NCBI GenBank assembly: GCA_902572065.1
Contig: CACGEL010000002.1
Location: 1-46,615 of the forward strand
From: an uncultured Prochlorococcus sp.
GTDB lineage: Bacteria > Cyanobacteriota > Cyanobacteriia > PCC-6307 > Cyanobiaceae
Reading direction: 5' to 3'
Length of the DNA stretch: 46,615 bases
In this document: positions 35,148 to 43,803 of the stretch, piece by piece
Layout: each line of letters begins with the position of its first letter
How positions within the stretch are numbered: position 1 is the first letter of the stretch
The notes under the pieces: generated by a model
Databases searched by the model: none
What the model saw: the letters and a program-made list of their open reading frames with translations, nothing else
Told to the model about the DNA's origin: nothing
Position numbers and translations under genes: made by a program

Positions 35148-36893
35148 ATGAAGAATCTAAAATTAAAAGTCATTATAAAGTACCTCAAACCATATAAAAA
35201 AGAATTCTTATATGGAGCTTGTGCTCTCTTAGCTGTAAATATTTTAAGTGTTTTAATTCCATTAGAAGTCAAAAACATAGTTGATCAATTAAAAGATGGA
35301 TTCTCCTCCAAATTTGTTATATCTAAATCATTGTGGCTTATGTTTTTAGCTACATGTATGGGTCTGATAAGGTTATTTTCAAGGCAGATTGTATTTGGTA
35401 TTGGAAGGAAAGTTGAAGTAAATCTTCGGCAAAAATTATTTGATCATTTACTTATTCAAGACCCAGATTGGATTCAAAAAAAAGGTAGTGGAGATATTAT
35501 TAGTAGAGCAACTAGTGATGTGGAAAATATCAGAAGACTTTTGGGTTTTACAGTCCTAAGTTTATGCAATATCGTTCTTGCTTATTCTCTAACAATTCCT
35601 TCAATGTTATCGATTAATAAAACTTTGACAGTTGCAGCATTAATGATATTTCCATTCATTTTACTAATAGTTAGCTTATTTGGAGGACGAATGGTAAGTC
35701 AAAGAAAAATTCAACAAGAATCACTTTCTAAACTAAGCGATTTAATTCAAGAAGATTTATCAGGTATAAGTGCTATTAAGATTTATGCTCAAGAAGATTC
35801 TGAAAAGAAGGAATTTAACAACTTCAATAAAGTATATCGAAATGCAGCAATAAAGCTTGCAAGAACTGCGAGTACCTTATTCCCACTATTACAAGGTATA
35901 TCTTCAATTTCACTATTAATACTTTTAGGTTTAGGTACTTATCAACTTGAAAATGGATTTATCACAATTGGAGGACTAGTAGCCTTGATATTATTCGTTG
36001 AAAGACTTGTTTTCCCAACTGCTTTATTAGGATTTACATTAAATACTTTTCAATTAGGGCAAGTAAGTTTAGATAGAGTTGAAGAGATATTTCAAAATAG
36101 TCCGAAAATTGTGGATAAACCTAAAGCTAAATTTCTAAACAAAAAAATAAATGGATTTATTGAAGCAAAAGGTTTAAAAATAAGATACGAGGGTTCAAAT
36201 TTTAACTCATTAAATGGATTAAATTTTGAAATTAACCCAGGGGAACTTGTAGCTATAGTTGGCCCAGTAGGGTGTGGGAAAACCACCTTAGCAAAATCAT
36301 TGGGAAGAACTATAGAGATACCAGATGGACAATTATTTTTAGATAATATTGACATAAAGAATATTAAACTAAGCGATTTAAGAAAAAACATTGCAATAGT
36401 ACCCCAAGAAGCATTTTTATTTACATCTACAATTTCAGACAATCTAAAATTTGGAGAGCCAAAAGCCTCTAGAAGAACAGTAAAGACAAGTGCATTAAAA
36501 GCTGGCTTAATAGATGACATTAATAGTTTTCCCGAAGGATTTAAAACAATCGTAGGTGAAAGAGGTATCACTCTTAGCGGCGGTCAACGCCAAAGAACAG
36601 CTTTAGGTAGAGCACTTTTAGTTGATGCTTCTGTTGTGGTTTTAGATGATGCCTTGGCTAGTGTAGACAATAAAACTGCTGCAATAATTATCGATGAGAT
36701 GAGAGAAAATAAAAGTAAAACAATATTAATGATTAGCCATCAATTATCTGTAGCGGCAACCTGTGATAGGGTATTAGTAATGGACAAAGGTGAAATTGTG
36801 CAGGAAGGAATACATAAAGATTTGATAACAAAAAAAGGTTTATATAAAAAACTATGGGAAAGAGAAATAGCTACTAGTAAAATAATAAATTAA
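35148..36893 (+). CDS. ABC exporter, fused permease and ATPase
   Basis: A 581-residue half-transporter of the MsbA/MDR type with six N-terminal membrane helices (residues 20-300) and a C-terminal nucleotide-binding domain. Walker A is GPVGCGKTTLAK (about residue 375), the signature is LSGGQRQR, Walker B VVVLDDALASVD, and the switch histidine is in MISHQLS. It would act as a homodimer, exporting lipids, peptides or drugs; the substrate is unknown. Starts at ATG 35148. Its ATP-site residues are all intact, so it should be active. Confidence 0.93.
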   Translation: MKNLKLKVIIKYLKPYKKEFLYGACALLAVNILSVLIPLEVKNIVDQLKDGFSSKFVISKSLWLMFLATCMGLIRLFSRQIVFGIGRKVEVNLRQKLFDHLLIQDPDWIQKKGSGDIISRATSDVENIRRLLGFTVLSLCNIVLAYSLTIPSMLSINKTLTVAALMIFPFILLIVSLFGGRMVSQRKIQQESLSKLSDLIQEDLSGISAIKIYAQEDSEKKEFNNFNKVYRNAAIKLARTASTLFPLLQGISSISLLILLGLGTYQLENGFITIGGLVALILFVERLVFPTALLGFTLNTFQLGQVSLDRVEEIFQNSPKIVDKPKAKFLNKKINGFIEAKGLKIRYEGSNFNSLNGLNFEINPGELVAIVGPVGCGKTTLAKSLGRTIEIPDGQLFLDNIDIKNIKLSDLRKNIAIVPQEAFLFTSTISDNLKFGEPKASRRTVKTSALKAGLIDDINSFPEGFKTIVGERGITLSGGQRQRTALGRALLVDASVVVLDDALASVDNKTAAIIIDEMRENKSKTILMISHQLSVAATCDRVLVMDKGEIVQEGIHKDLITKKGLYKKLWEREIATSKIIN

Positions 36894-36924
36894 AAAAATT
36901 TTTAGCAATATACATATCAAAAAA

Positions 36925-37653
36925 ATGTTTGAATTTCTTAAAAAAATCATGAATAACAAAAAAACCATTTCAACTAATGAAACAAATTTCGTTCATAGAA
37001 TATTAAATACAGACATAAAAGAAGAACCAAAATCTCAAGAGGATTCGATAGTATTTGGATGCGGATGTTTTTGGGGTGCAGAAAAATGTTTTTGGAAACT
37101 TCCAGGAGTTGTTACAACTTCCGTAGGTTATGCTGGTGGAGAGAAGGAAAACCCAACATACTATGAAGTATGTTCAGGTAATACTGGTCATGCAGAGGTG
37201 GTTAAGGTGGTTTGGAATGTAAATAAAATAGATATTAGTGATTTATTAAAAATGTTCTGGGAATGTCATGATCCAACACAAAAGAATAAACAGGGTAATG
37301 ATATTGGGACTCAATATAGATCAACAATTTTTTATACAAATAAAAGCAATAGAGACATAATTAACTTAAGTAAAGAAGCTTATCAAAAAGAACTTAATGC
37401 TAATAATTTTGGATTAATTGAAACGGAGATAAAATTTATTGACACTTATTATTACGCTGAAGAATATCACCAACAATATTTAGCTATTGATGGCAGTAGG
37501 CAATATTGTTCAGCATCACCTACAAGAGTTAAGTTAGGAGATTTTAATGGTAGTAATTTCAAGCTTCCTAATGAAATCTGGGATAATTTTAATTGGGAGC
37601 TTGATAAATGTGTATTGAAATCTAATAATAAACCAATAAAGATTGACAACTGA
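36925..37653 (+). CDS. msrA: Peptide-methionine (S)-S-oxide reductase
   Basis: A 242-residue MsrA that repairs oxidised methionine. Catalytic cysteine C48 is in GCGCFWGAEKCFW; other family marks are VGYAGGEKENPTYYEVCSGNTGHAEVVKV and QYRSTIFYTN, HQQYLA. About 45 residues of lysine/asparagine-rich sequence precede the catalytic motif, longer than in E. coli-like short forms. Starts at ATG 36925. Ends 27 bases before tRNA-Pro. A companion msrB is not in the window. Confidence 0.94.
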   Translation: MFEFLKKIMNNKKTISTNETNFVHRILNTDIKEEPKSQEDSIVFGCGCFWGAEKCFWKLPGVVTTSVGYAGGEKENPTYYEVCSGNTGHAEVVKVVWNVNKIDISDLLKMFWECHDPTQKNKQGNDIGTQYRSTIFYTNKSNRDIINLSKEAYQKELNANNFGLIETEIKFIDTYYYAEEYHQQYLAIDGSRQYCSASPTRVKLGDFNGSNFKLPNEIWDNFNWELDKCVLKSNNKPIKIDN

Positions 37654-37680
37654 AAGTCATTTATATTTATAGTGTTAATA

Positions 37681-37754
37681 CGGGGCGTAGCGCAGTTTGG
37701 TAGCGCACCACTTTGGGGTAGTGGGGGTCGTGGGTTCAAATCCCGCCGTTCCGA
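37681..37754 (+). tRNA. tRNA-Pro, anticodon GGG
   Basis: A full cloverleaf of 74 bases. Acceptor CGGGGCG (37681-37687) pairs with CGTTCCG (37747-37753), with two G-T pairs; D stem GCGC / GCGC around AGTTTGGTA; anticodon stem CCACT / AGTGG with loop TTGGGGT, anticodon GGG at 37715-37717; T stem GTGGG / CCCGC with loop TTCAAAT; discriminator A 37754. No encoded CCA (next bases are TTA). The anticodon reads CCC and CCU proline codons. Confidence 0.93.
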
Positions 37755-37943
37755 TTAACTAACAGAATCATCTTCATTTACTAAAGATTTGTACAGCTTA
37801 TAAGAGCTTATCCCAACAGCGATGAAAGTAAATGAAGAAAAAATTGCACAAACAATTATAGTAAGATTTGAAACTTCAACTTCACCAAGTTGGTATGATA
37901 TAAAAAAATTCATTCTTATAATAATATTCAAAAACATTAACAT
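37755..37943 (-). CDS. Small membrane protein adjacent to tRNA-Pro, hypothetical
   Basis: A 62-residue ORF with one central membrane span (about residues 28-50), acidic tail DDSVS. Starts at ATG 37943, or at an internal ATG 37913 that gives 52 residues. The stop codon is directly next to the last base of tRNA-Pro with no gap, so its transcript must run antisense into the tRNA. I recognise no family, though the shape resembles small photosynthetic complex subunits. Its reality rests on ORF quality only. Confidence 0.5.
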   Translation of the reverse strand: MLMFLNIIIRMNFFISYQLGEVEVSNLTIIVCAIFSSFTFIAVGISSYKLYKSLVNEDDSVS

Positions 37944-38037
37944 AAAAGTGTTAATTATTTTTTAAAAAATCATCCAATAATATCAATTTAAAAAATATAA
38001 TTTACATTCCCAGATGAAAAGCTAAGGTATTAATATT

Positions 38038-38316
38038 ATGCAGAATTTTGTTTTTAAAATATTTATTTTCCTAAGTCTCTTAATATTTTCTGATGCTGTA
38101 AAAGCCAATTATTGGTTAGTAATTGGAACGTATAGACAAGGGCCAGGTGGAAGACCTGAGGTCAGTGGCATAACAAGCCCATCATTGCATACTATTCCGA
38201 TGAAAGATATCGAGTCTTGTACAAAAGCAGGACATAAAATCTCAAAAGAAATTTATTCACCTGTATGGCAATTTGATAATAAATGGACTTGTATCTATAG
38301 CGGAATTTCTAAATAA
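38038..38316 (+). CDS. Small exported protein, hypothetical
   Basis: A 92-residue protein with a clear signal peptide (residues 1-23, cleavage likely after VKA, then NYWLVIGTYRQGPGGRP). The mature part has two cysteines, in ESCTKAG and WTCIYSG, that could form a disulfide in the periplasm. No known domain. Starts at ATG 38038. The next gene lies in the opposite orientation, two bases after the stop. Confidence 0.7.
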   Translation: MQNFVFKIFIFLSLLIFSDAVKANYWLVIGTYRQGPGGRPEVSGITSPSLHTIPMKDIESCTKAGHKISKEIYSPVWQFDNKWTCIYSGISK

Positions 38317-38318
38317 AG

Positions 38319-38453
38319 TTATCTTTTAACATCGTGTGCACATCCATCACCTTTATAATTTTCACTTTCGTAAAAATCATTTTTTGTCCCAAAATAAACT
38401 GTTAGTAATACGAAAGGTAAACTAACAACGAAGAGTACTGCAGTAAGATCCAT
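38319..38453 (-). CDS. 44-residue single-span membrane protein
   Basis: A small gene on the minus strand, ATG 38453 to TAA 38319-38321. The protein has a membrane span MDLTAVLFVVSLPFVLLTVYFG followed by TKNDFYESENYKGDGCAH and a basic end. I recall closely similar short proteins (span, FGTKNGFY-like, then GNGxAH) across picocyanobacteria, but no function. It is convergent with the exported protein gene with a two-base gap, and lies downstream of another small ORF on the same strand. Confidence 0.7.
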   Translation of the reverse strand: MDLTAVLFVVSLPFVLLTVYFGTKNDFYESENYKGDGCAHDVKR

Positions 38454-38467
38454 TTAAATAATTATAT

Positions 38468-38614
38468 TTAATATTTTTTGGTTTTTATTAATAATCTATT
38501 TGACCTTTTATACCAAGATAAAAAAAACTCTCCAATACCAATAAATACTAAAACTTCCGATATACTAGCCGATGGAAGTAATCTTCCTATGGCAAAAGAA
38601 GCAAATTGAGTCAT
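38468..38614 (-). CDS. 48-residue small membrane-associated protein, hypothetical
   Basis: An ORF from ATG 38614 to the TAA at 38468-38470, 14 bases upstream of the 44-residue gene on the same strand, so the two may share one transcript. It has a hydrophobic stretch (about residues 11-33, SISEVLVFIGIGEFFLSWY) and a strongly basic tail ending KTKKY. No recognised family or clear ribosome-binding site. The small size makes it tentative. Confidence 0.45.
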   Translation of the reverse strand: MTQFASFAIGRLLPSASISEVLVFIGIGEFFLSWYKRSNRLLIKTKKY

Positions 38615-38699
38615 TATGATAGACGTAATTTATTTTAATAATATCAATAAAAATAAAGCAGTTCTTAAAAAATTCTGACTCGAAGACAATTAAAAGAAA

Positions 38700-38927
38700 T
38701 TACGCAACAAGAGTTGCATCTTCATTTTCAGATGTAATCCTTATTCTTTCTTCTAGTTTAGGGCCATATAATTCATTACCCCAAATCTCAACTCTAGAAT
38801 CATCAGGGGCGATAAAAGTAAGAATATCAGTTGGAAATAAAACTCTTTCTAGAAAAAAATTTGAAGGACCAATACACCTCAAAACCACCATTCTGGAGCC
38901 TTCATTTTTATAAGAAAACTCAATCAT
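38700..38927 (-). CDS. DUF1830 protein
   Basis: A 75-residue cyanobacterial protein of the DUF1830 family, from ATG 38927 (an upstream TTG at 38948 would add seven hydrophobic residues). Family marks are VLRCIGPSNFFLERVLFPTDILTF and the segment DDSRVEIWGNELYGPKLEERIRI, as in members with ARI..WYFERVVFPG..LEIHT. Predicted small beta-rich cytosolic protein of unknown function. It lies alone between the small ORFs and the glucosylglycerate genes. Confidence 0.72.
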   Translation of the reverse strand: MIEFSYKNEGSRMVVLRCIGPSNFFLERVLFPTDILTFIAPDDSRVEIWGNELYGPKLEERIRITSENEDATLVA

Positions 38928-39022
38928 CCAAAAATAAATATAAATCAATTTAAATTAAACACCAAACAAATTAATTTAAAATGTATAAAAAGCCACTAAA
39001 TTAAAAATTGTTTAGAAGAATA

Positions 39023-39964
39023 TTAACTTAATCCAACATTAATTAATTGTCTCTGTTGATTAATCAACAATAAAACATCAGAACTTATAAGATCAAAACT
39101 TTTATGGGGGATAGAAACATTTAACATACGAAGAAAATCACTTAATTTATTATCTTTTAGTGAACTTCCTCGTTTAAGAAGCATATTTTTTTCTTGATTA
39201 GATTTCCATTCATTCATATATTCAAACTTCAAAGGTTTTAATTGCCAAGTTTGATCAATTAAATTCCAAATATCTAAATAGAGGTTTAAATTTCTTTGAA
39301 TATTCTTTCTATAAGAACATTCAGAAGAACTTAATAAGGGTGAAAACATTTCATGATTGTTTTCATCAATAGATAATGGTTTTACTCCTAAAAACCATCC
39401 CTCAATAATTAACAAATCAGGCTCTTCCATCCTCCAGTGAGATCTATCACCTAAACCATTCCTTAAAGATTTATCGAAGACAGGGACGTTTAGCTTTCCA
39501 TCAACTTTCCATTTAAGTAGTTTTTCTTTCATTAAGTCTATCGAGTGGGTTCCAGGAAAACCTCTTGAAACATTCCAGGGATTATTTTTAATCGCTAATT
39601 CCATTTCATTAGAAGGTAGATAAAAATCATCAATTGAAATTACACATATCTTGAAATTTAATTTTATAGATATACTTTCCAACCATTTACCTAAAGTTGT
39701 TTTACCGGTTCCAGGGAGTGCTGAAATACCAATTAGTTTTCTTTCAGAAAAATTCTTATTAAAGTTATATGCTTGAGATAGAAGTGGTAAAGCAAGACCC
39801 CAAATCCAATCTTCATTTACACTATCGTCCCAATAGTTATCAATTGAAAGTATTTCTTTTTTAGTATCCCAAAAATCAAACCATTCATCTAAAGTTTTCC
39901 ATCCCATTTGAGTAATTAAATTTTCAAATTTATCTAAAGGAAATTCAATTTTTAAATCTTTCAT
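39023..39964 (-). CDS. D-glycerate 3-kinase-like P-loop kinase
   Basis: A 313-residue kinase of the GLYK/uridine kinase-like fold. Walker A is GISALPGTGKTTLGKWL (about residue 80), with SIDDFYLPSNEMELAIKNNPWNVSRGFPGTHSIDLM, a signature of plant-type glycerate 3-kinase, and LLIIEGWFLGVKPL. It would phosphorylate D-glycerate to 3-phosphoglycerate, as in photorespiration. Its ATG overlaps the stop of the upstream phosphatase (TAATG), so they are translationally coupled. In this setting it can also recycle glycerate released from glucosylglycerate. Confidence 0.88.
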   Translation of the reverse strand: MKDLKIEFPLDKFENLITQMGWKTLDEWFDFWDTKKEILSIDNYWDDSVNEDWIWGLALPLLSQAYNFNKNFSERKLIGISALPGTGKTTLGKWLESISIKLNFKICVISIDDFYLPSNEMELAIKNNPWNVSRGFPGTHSIDLMKEKLLKWKVDGKLNVPVFDKSLRNGLGDRSHWRMEEPDLLIIEGWFLGVKPLSIDENNHEMFSPLLSSSECSYRKNIQRNLNLYLDIWNLIDQTWQLKPLKFEYMNEWKSNQEKNMLLKRGSSLKDNKLSDFLRMLNVSIPHKSFDLISSDVLLLINQQRQLINVGLS

Positions 39965-40764
39965 TATTTATTGAATACTAATTTATTTATTAACTTATTT
40001 ATTTCATTGTTCCAACCATAACCATTAGGTTCAGTGGCTAATGTAAATTTATAATCAGTTAACTTTTCTAATAATTTAAAGTTTGGTCCACTTGGACTAG
40101 GTATAACAATTTTGTAATCTGAATTTAATAATAGAGGTAAATCATTAGGGGAATCACCAAGACCAATAATTTTAATATTTGGATTATTTGAATATATTTT
40201 GAGGGTTTTTATTGCTTTTCCCTTGTTTGAATTAATGGACAACATGTGGCTCATCCTATTGCCCCTAAAAATTTCTACATTAAATCTTTTACAACAAGCC
40301 TTAATATCTTGTTCCTTAGTTTCAGGTGGATTTAAGAATGGCATACTCCAATGCCTATCCCTCATTAATTGTAAAGAATGCCCTTCTAACCCAGTCAGTT
40401 CAGTTGCCTCTTTGTCAGAAATATTATTAAGTGGTTGTAAATCAAAATTAATTTCATTAGAAATACTACTTAAAATATTTTCTAGTATTTCGTATTTTTC
40501 TCCAAGAATAATCTCACCATTTACTTTAGTTAATGATTCGCCGTATATGGCTCCGCCATTTTCAACAATATAAGGATCTGTTAAATTAAGTTCTTTTCTA
40601 ATAACCTTAACTTCTGCTGCCGTTTTACTGGTGCATAATATTACTGGTATAGATAATTCCTGAAGCAATTTTATAGTTTTTTTTGCCGGAGTTAAATCAT
40701 AAGAATGATCCATCAGAGTACCATCAACGTCAGTTACTACCCAGATAGAAGAATTTTCAATCAT
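39964..40764 (-). CDS. gpgP: Glucosyl-3-phosphoglycerate phosphatase (HAD, MpgP-like)
   Basis: A 266-residue HAD hydrolase of subclass IIB, of the mannosyl-3-phosphoglycerate phosphatase type. Motif 1 is VTDVDGTLMDHSYD (catalytic aspartates), motif 2 LCTSKTAAEV, and motif 4 GLGDSPNDLPLL. It would remove phosphate from glucosyl-3-phosphoglycerate to make the osmolyte glucosylglycerate. The assignment follows its position next to a GpgS synthase on the opposite strand. Its start overlaps the end of the GH13 gene by eight bases; glycerate kinase follows directly. Confidence 0.85.
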   Translation of the reverse strand: MIENSSIWVVTDVDGTLMDHSYDLTPAKKTIKLLQELSIPVILCTSKTAAEVKVIRKELNLTDPYIVENGGAIYGESLTKVNGEIILGEKYEILENILSSISNEINFDLQPLNNISDKEATELTGLEGHSLQLMRDRHWSMPFLNPPETKEQDIKACCKRFNVEIFRGNRMSHMLSINSNKGKAIKTLKIYSNNPNIKIIGLGDSPNDLPLLLNSDYKIVIPSPSGPNFKLLEKLTDYKFTLATEPNGYGWNNEINKLINKLVFNK

Positions 40765-42523
40765 CTATTAAAAAACCAAGCCATATTACTTGAAAAGGAT
40801 TAAGTTCAATATTATTACAATTATATTTATTTGATGTTAAATAATCCTGCATATTAAGATCATTATTTATTAATTTAGTTAAAACAAAATCACTGAATCT
40901 ATAGTTAATTTTATTTTCTGTCATGTTGTGAATTGTAAAAACAGCTTTTGAACCAATACCCCTTTTTATTACAACAATATCACCTCTATTTTTAGACAAG
41001 CATTCCATTTCAGACTGAGGATGAAATTGAGGTAAACTTGCTCTCACGTCCATTGCATTTTTGAGATATCGCAGATTCTTATTAGCATTAGATTCAGGGT
41101 TTCTAAATAATGCTGAAAGTTTCTCTGACTTAAATTTCTCTCTATTAAGATCTCTTCTTTGGCCAGTCATCGAAAAACTTTTTATATCATTTTCTGAGGC
41201 TAATAAAGCTGGGAGATAAAATGCAGGAACACCTTTTAAAGACATAACAAGCAATTGTGTTAATAAAAACCTTTCATATTGAAAACGATTTGAATCTCTG
41301 CCAGCGTCTTCCATGGCGCTCCACCAACTAATATTCAATTCATATGGTTTATCTTCTCCATTCGATAGTCTCCTATGACTTACTAGCCCTCCTCTTTTTT
41401 CACAATTTATCAATAAATTATTAACTCTCTTTTCATTCATTAATCCTTCTAAAGCCCTTAACCCAACACCATCATGAGAAGCTGTAAAATTAAACATAGT
41501 GGTAGTCTCAGGTAAATCAGGCCAATCACAAATCCATGAATTTAAAATATCTGCCCTAGAAGTAATAATTGCTTCCAAAAGAAGAGGTGGCAAAGGAAAA
41601 TTATAAGCCATATGTGCTTCATCTTCAGGTATTAAATAAGAAAGATTTTCCTTTTGTGGAACATTAGTTTCAGTAATTAATACACCATTGTTTAACAGAT
41701 CATTTAGCAATATTCTTAGAATTTTTACAATTGAATGAGCTTTAGGCAAATGCAAACAAGTTGTGCCAGGTTCCTTCCAAATAAAACCAACAGCATCCAA
41801 TCTTAACCATTTAATACCATTTGATAAGTAAGTAATAATTAAGTTGAGAAACTCTATTGTCATTTTCGGATTTAGCCAATTCAAATCAATTTGATCTGGT
41901 CCAAAAGTTGTCCAAACTTGTTTTGGACCATTATCTGTATTGATTTGAGAGAAAAGAGAAGAACTTCTTGGTCTAATAACATTTTTCCAGTCAAGATCAT
42001 GACAAGGTGAGAAAACATTAGACAATCCTGGTTCTTGACATTTTATAAATTGCTGCACCCAAGGATGAGAAGATGAAACATGATTTAGAACCAAATCAGC
42101 CATTAAAAAATGTTTTTTAGAAATACTATTAAGATCCTCCCAACTACCAAACTTATCTTCTAATGATTCATGACTAGACACAGCAAAGCCACCATCGCTA
42201 GTTGATTTGAGAAATGGAAGAATATGAATTACTTTCGAAAGACTACCAAAATGTTTACTTAATAAATCTCGAAGTGTTACGAGTGTGGCTTCTCCTTCGT
42301 TATAAACACCATCAGCATAAGTTATTAAAACTGAATAAGATTCATCCCATTTTCTATCGTCACTTTTTTCTTCATAACCAGACTTCTCTGAGAAATTATC
42401 TAAAATCTGCAATAATTGATTATAAATACAGTTAATCTCTTGGGTAGTATGATCCTTATAAATTGTTTCTAGCAATTTTTTAAGCTTTAATCTATCTAAT
42501 TTATTCTCTGAATCAATTTGCAT
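40757..42523 (-). CDS. GH13 sucrose-phosphorylase-type enzyme, probable glucosylglycerate phosphorylase
   Basis: A 588-residue GH13 subfamily 18-like enzyme from ATG 42523 (a GTG immediately precedes). The catalytic residues are intact: nucleophile aspartate in WLRLDAVGFIWKEPG (about residue 240), acid/base glutamate in ITETNVP (about 287) and the HD of FTASHDGVGL (about 347). Family members include sucrose phosphorylase and glucosylglycerate phosphorylase. The neighbours argue for glucosylglycerate plus phosphate giving glucose-1-phosphate plus glycerate; sucrose cannot be excluded. It is the first gene of a three-gene unit and divergent from gpgS across about 50 bases. Confidence 0.85.
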   Translation of the reverse strand: MQIDSENKLDRLKLKKLLETIYKDHTTQEINCIYNQLLQILDNFSEKSGYEEKSDDRKWDESYSVLITYADGVYNEGEATLVTLRDLLSKHFGSLSKVIHILPFLKSTSDGGFAVSSHESLEDKFGSWEDLNSISKKHFLMADLVLNHVSSSHPWVQQFIKCQEPGLSNVFSPCHDLDWKNVIRPRSSSLFSQINTDNGPKQVWTTFGPDQIDLNWLNPKMTIEFLNLIITYLSNGIKWLRLDAVGFIWKEPGTTCLHLPKAHSIVKILRILLNDLLNNGVLITETNVPQKENLSYLIPEDEAHMAYNFPLPPLLLEAIITSRADILNSWICDWPDLPETTTMFNFTASHDGVGLRALEGLMNEKRVNNLLINCEKRGGLVSHRRLSNGEDKPYELNISWWSAMEDAGRDSNRFQYERFLLTQLLVMSLKGVPAFYLPALLASENDIKSFSMTGQRRDLNREKFKSEKLSALFRNPESNANKNLRYLKNAMDVRASLPQFHPQSEMECLSKNRGDIVVIKRGIGSKAVFTIHNMTENKINYRFSDFVLTKLINNDLNMQDYLTSNKYNCNNIELNPFQVIWLGFLIDD

Positions 42524-42576
42524 CACTTTGAAAAAATCATCGAAGTATTAACACTATTCTGCACATCAAATAGAAA

Positions 42577-43803
42577 ATGGACTTTCAACAGGGTTTAATC
42601 ACAACAATACATGAATATGGTGTCACGCAAGATCTTCTTAAAGAATTAAATAGAAGTCTTAAGAAAAAATCCACAGCAATATTAATTCCTTGTCTTTATG
42701 AAGAGTTTGAACGTCCTGCGCTAAGAGATATAAAAGAAGTTTTAAAAAACCTCACAGAATTAAATGAATTAGTTATTGCTCTATCTGCAAAAACAATTGA
42801 TCAAGTAAATGCAGCGAAATCATTTTTTAAATCAATGCCTTTCCCAGTTCACATTCAATGGACAAATTCTCCATCTGTAATTGAACTATTAAAAAATCAA
42901 GAAACAAATGGGCTAGAATTACTTGGTACTCCTGGGAAAGGATGGGCAGTATGGCAGGGTATAGGTGTTTCAACTCGAAAATCTGATGTTGTCGCTTTAT
43001 TTGATGCTGACATAAGAACATTTAGTCCCTTATATCCATCTCGAATGATTCTTCCTTTGTTAGATGAATCATATGGAATTTCCTATGTAAAAGCATTCTA
43101 TAGTCGATTATCATTAGAAACTAATCAATTGCAAGGAAGAGCAACTAGATTATTTGTAGGTCCTCTTTTGGCAAGCTTAGAACAGTTAGTTGGGAATGGA
43201 CCTTTCTTACAGTATTTACAATCATTTAGATATCCTCTCGCTGGTGAATTTGCATTTACAAAAGACCTTGCAATGAATTTAAGAATTCCATGTGATTGGG
43301 GATTAGAGATAGGACTGCTTTCAGAGGTTTATAGAAATGTTAGAACTTCAAAGATCGCACAAGTAGATCTCGGATTATTTGATCATAAACATAAAAACAT
43401 AGGAGCTTCCTCTAAGGAAGGTCTACAGAAAATGTGCACTGAAATTCTATCTAGTGTTTTGAGAGGACTTATGGAACATCAAGCAGAAACCCTAACAAGC
43501 ACCCAATTGTCAACACTCGAAGTACTTTATAAAAGAGTAGGAGAAGATAGAGTTAAACAGTTTGGATTAGATTCAGCAGTTAATAAGCTTCCTTATGATA
43601 GGCATGAAGAGGAATTGTCTGTTCAAAAATTCGCTAAATTATTAAGACCCGCTACTCAAGGTTATTTAGCAAATCCAACAACTCAACAACTTCCTAGTTG
43701 GTCAAGAGTCCTTTCCTGTGAAAATAAACTTCAAGAGGATTTAGCTAATGCTGGATCTAGAGAAATAAATTTAACCAAAAAAGAATTAATTAATAACTAC
43801 TAA
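42577..43803 (+). CDS. gpgS: Glucosyl-3-phosphoglycerate synthase (GT81)
   Basis: A 408-residue GT-A fold glycosyltransferase that links NDP-glucose to 3-phosphoglycerate. Conserved regions are [32 protein letters not shown], and the metal-binding [18 protein letters not shown] (DAD near residue 145), then [32 protein letters not shown]. With gpgP it makes glucosylglycerate. Starts at ATG 42577, divergent from the GH13 gene, and its last four bases overlap the convergent ureC. Confidence 0.93.
   Translation: MDFQQGLITTIHEYGVTQDLLKELNRSLKKKSTAILIPCLYEEFERPALRDIKEVLKNLTELNELVIALSAKTIDQVNAAKSFFKSMPFPVHIQWTNSPSVIELLKNQETNGLELLGTPGKGWAVWQGIGVSTRKSDVVALFDADIRTFSPLYPSRMILPLLDESYGISYVKAFYSRLSLETNQLQGRATRLFVGPLLASLEQLVGNGPFLQYLQSFRYPLAGEFAFTKDLAMNLRIPCDWGLEIGLLSEVYRNVRTSKIAQVDLGLFDHKHKNIGASSKEGLQKMCTEILSSVLRGLMEHQAETLTSTQLSTLEVLYKRVGEDRVKQFGLDSAVNKLPYDRHEEELSVQKFAKLLRPATQGYLANPTTQQLPSWSRVLSCENKLQEDLANAGSREINLTKKELINNY

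Noticed and set aside
36092..36571. A 159-residue minus-strand ORF inside the ABC exporter ATPase domain
   Set aside because: It is antisense to Walker A and signature motif codons and has no recognisable domain.
37681..37754. tRNA-Pro with anticodon TGG
   Set aside because: With five pairs in the anticodon stem and T at position 33, the loop is TTGGGGT and the anticodon is GGG; TGG needs a shifted stem.
42524..42576. NtcA box upstream of gpgS or the GH13 gene
   Set aside because: GTATTAACACTATT lacks the TAC half-site at the required spacing, on both strands.
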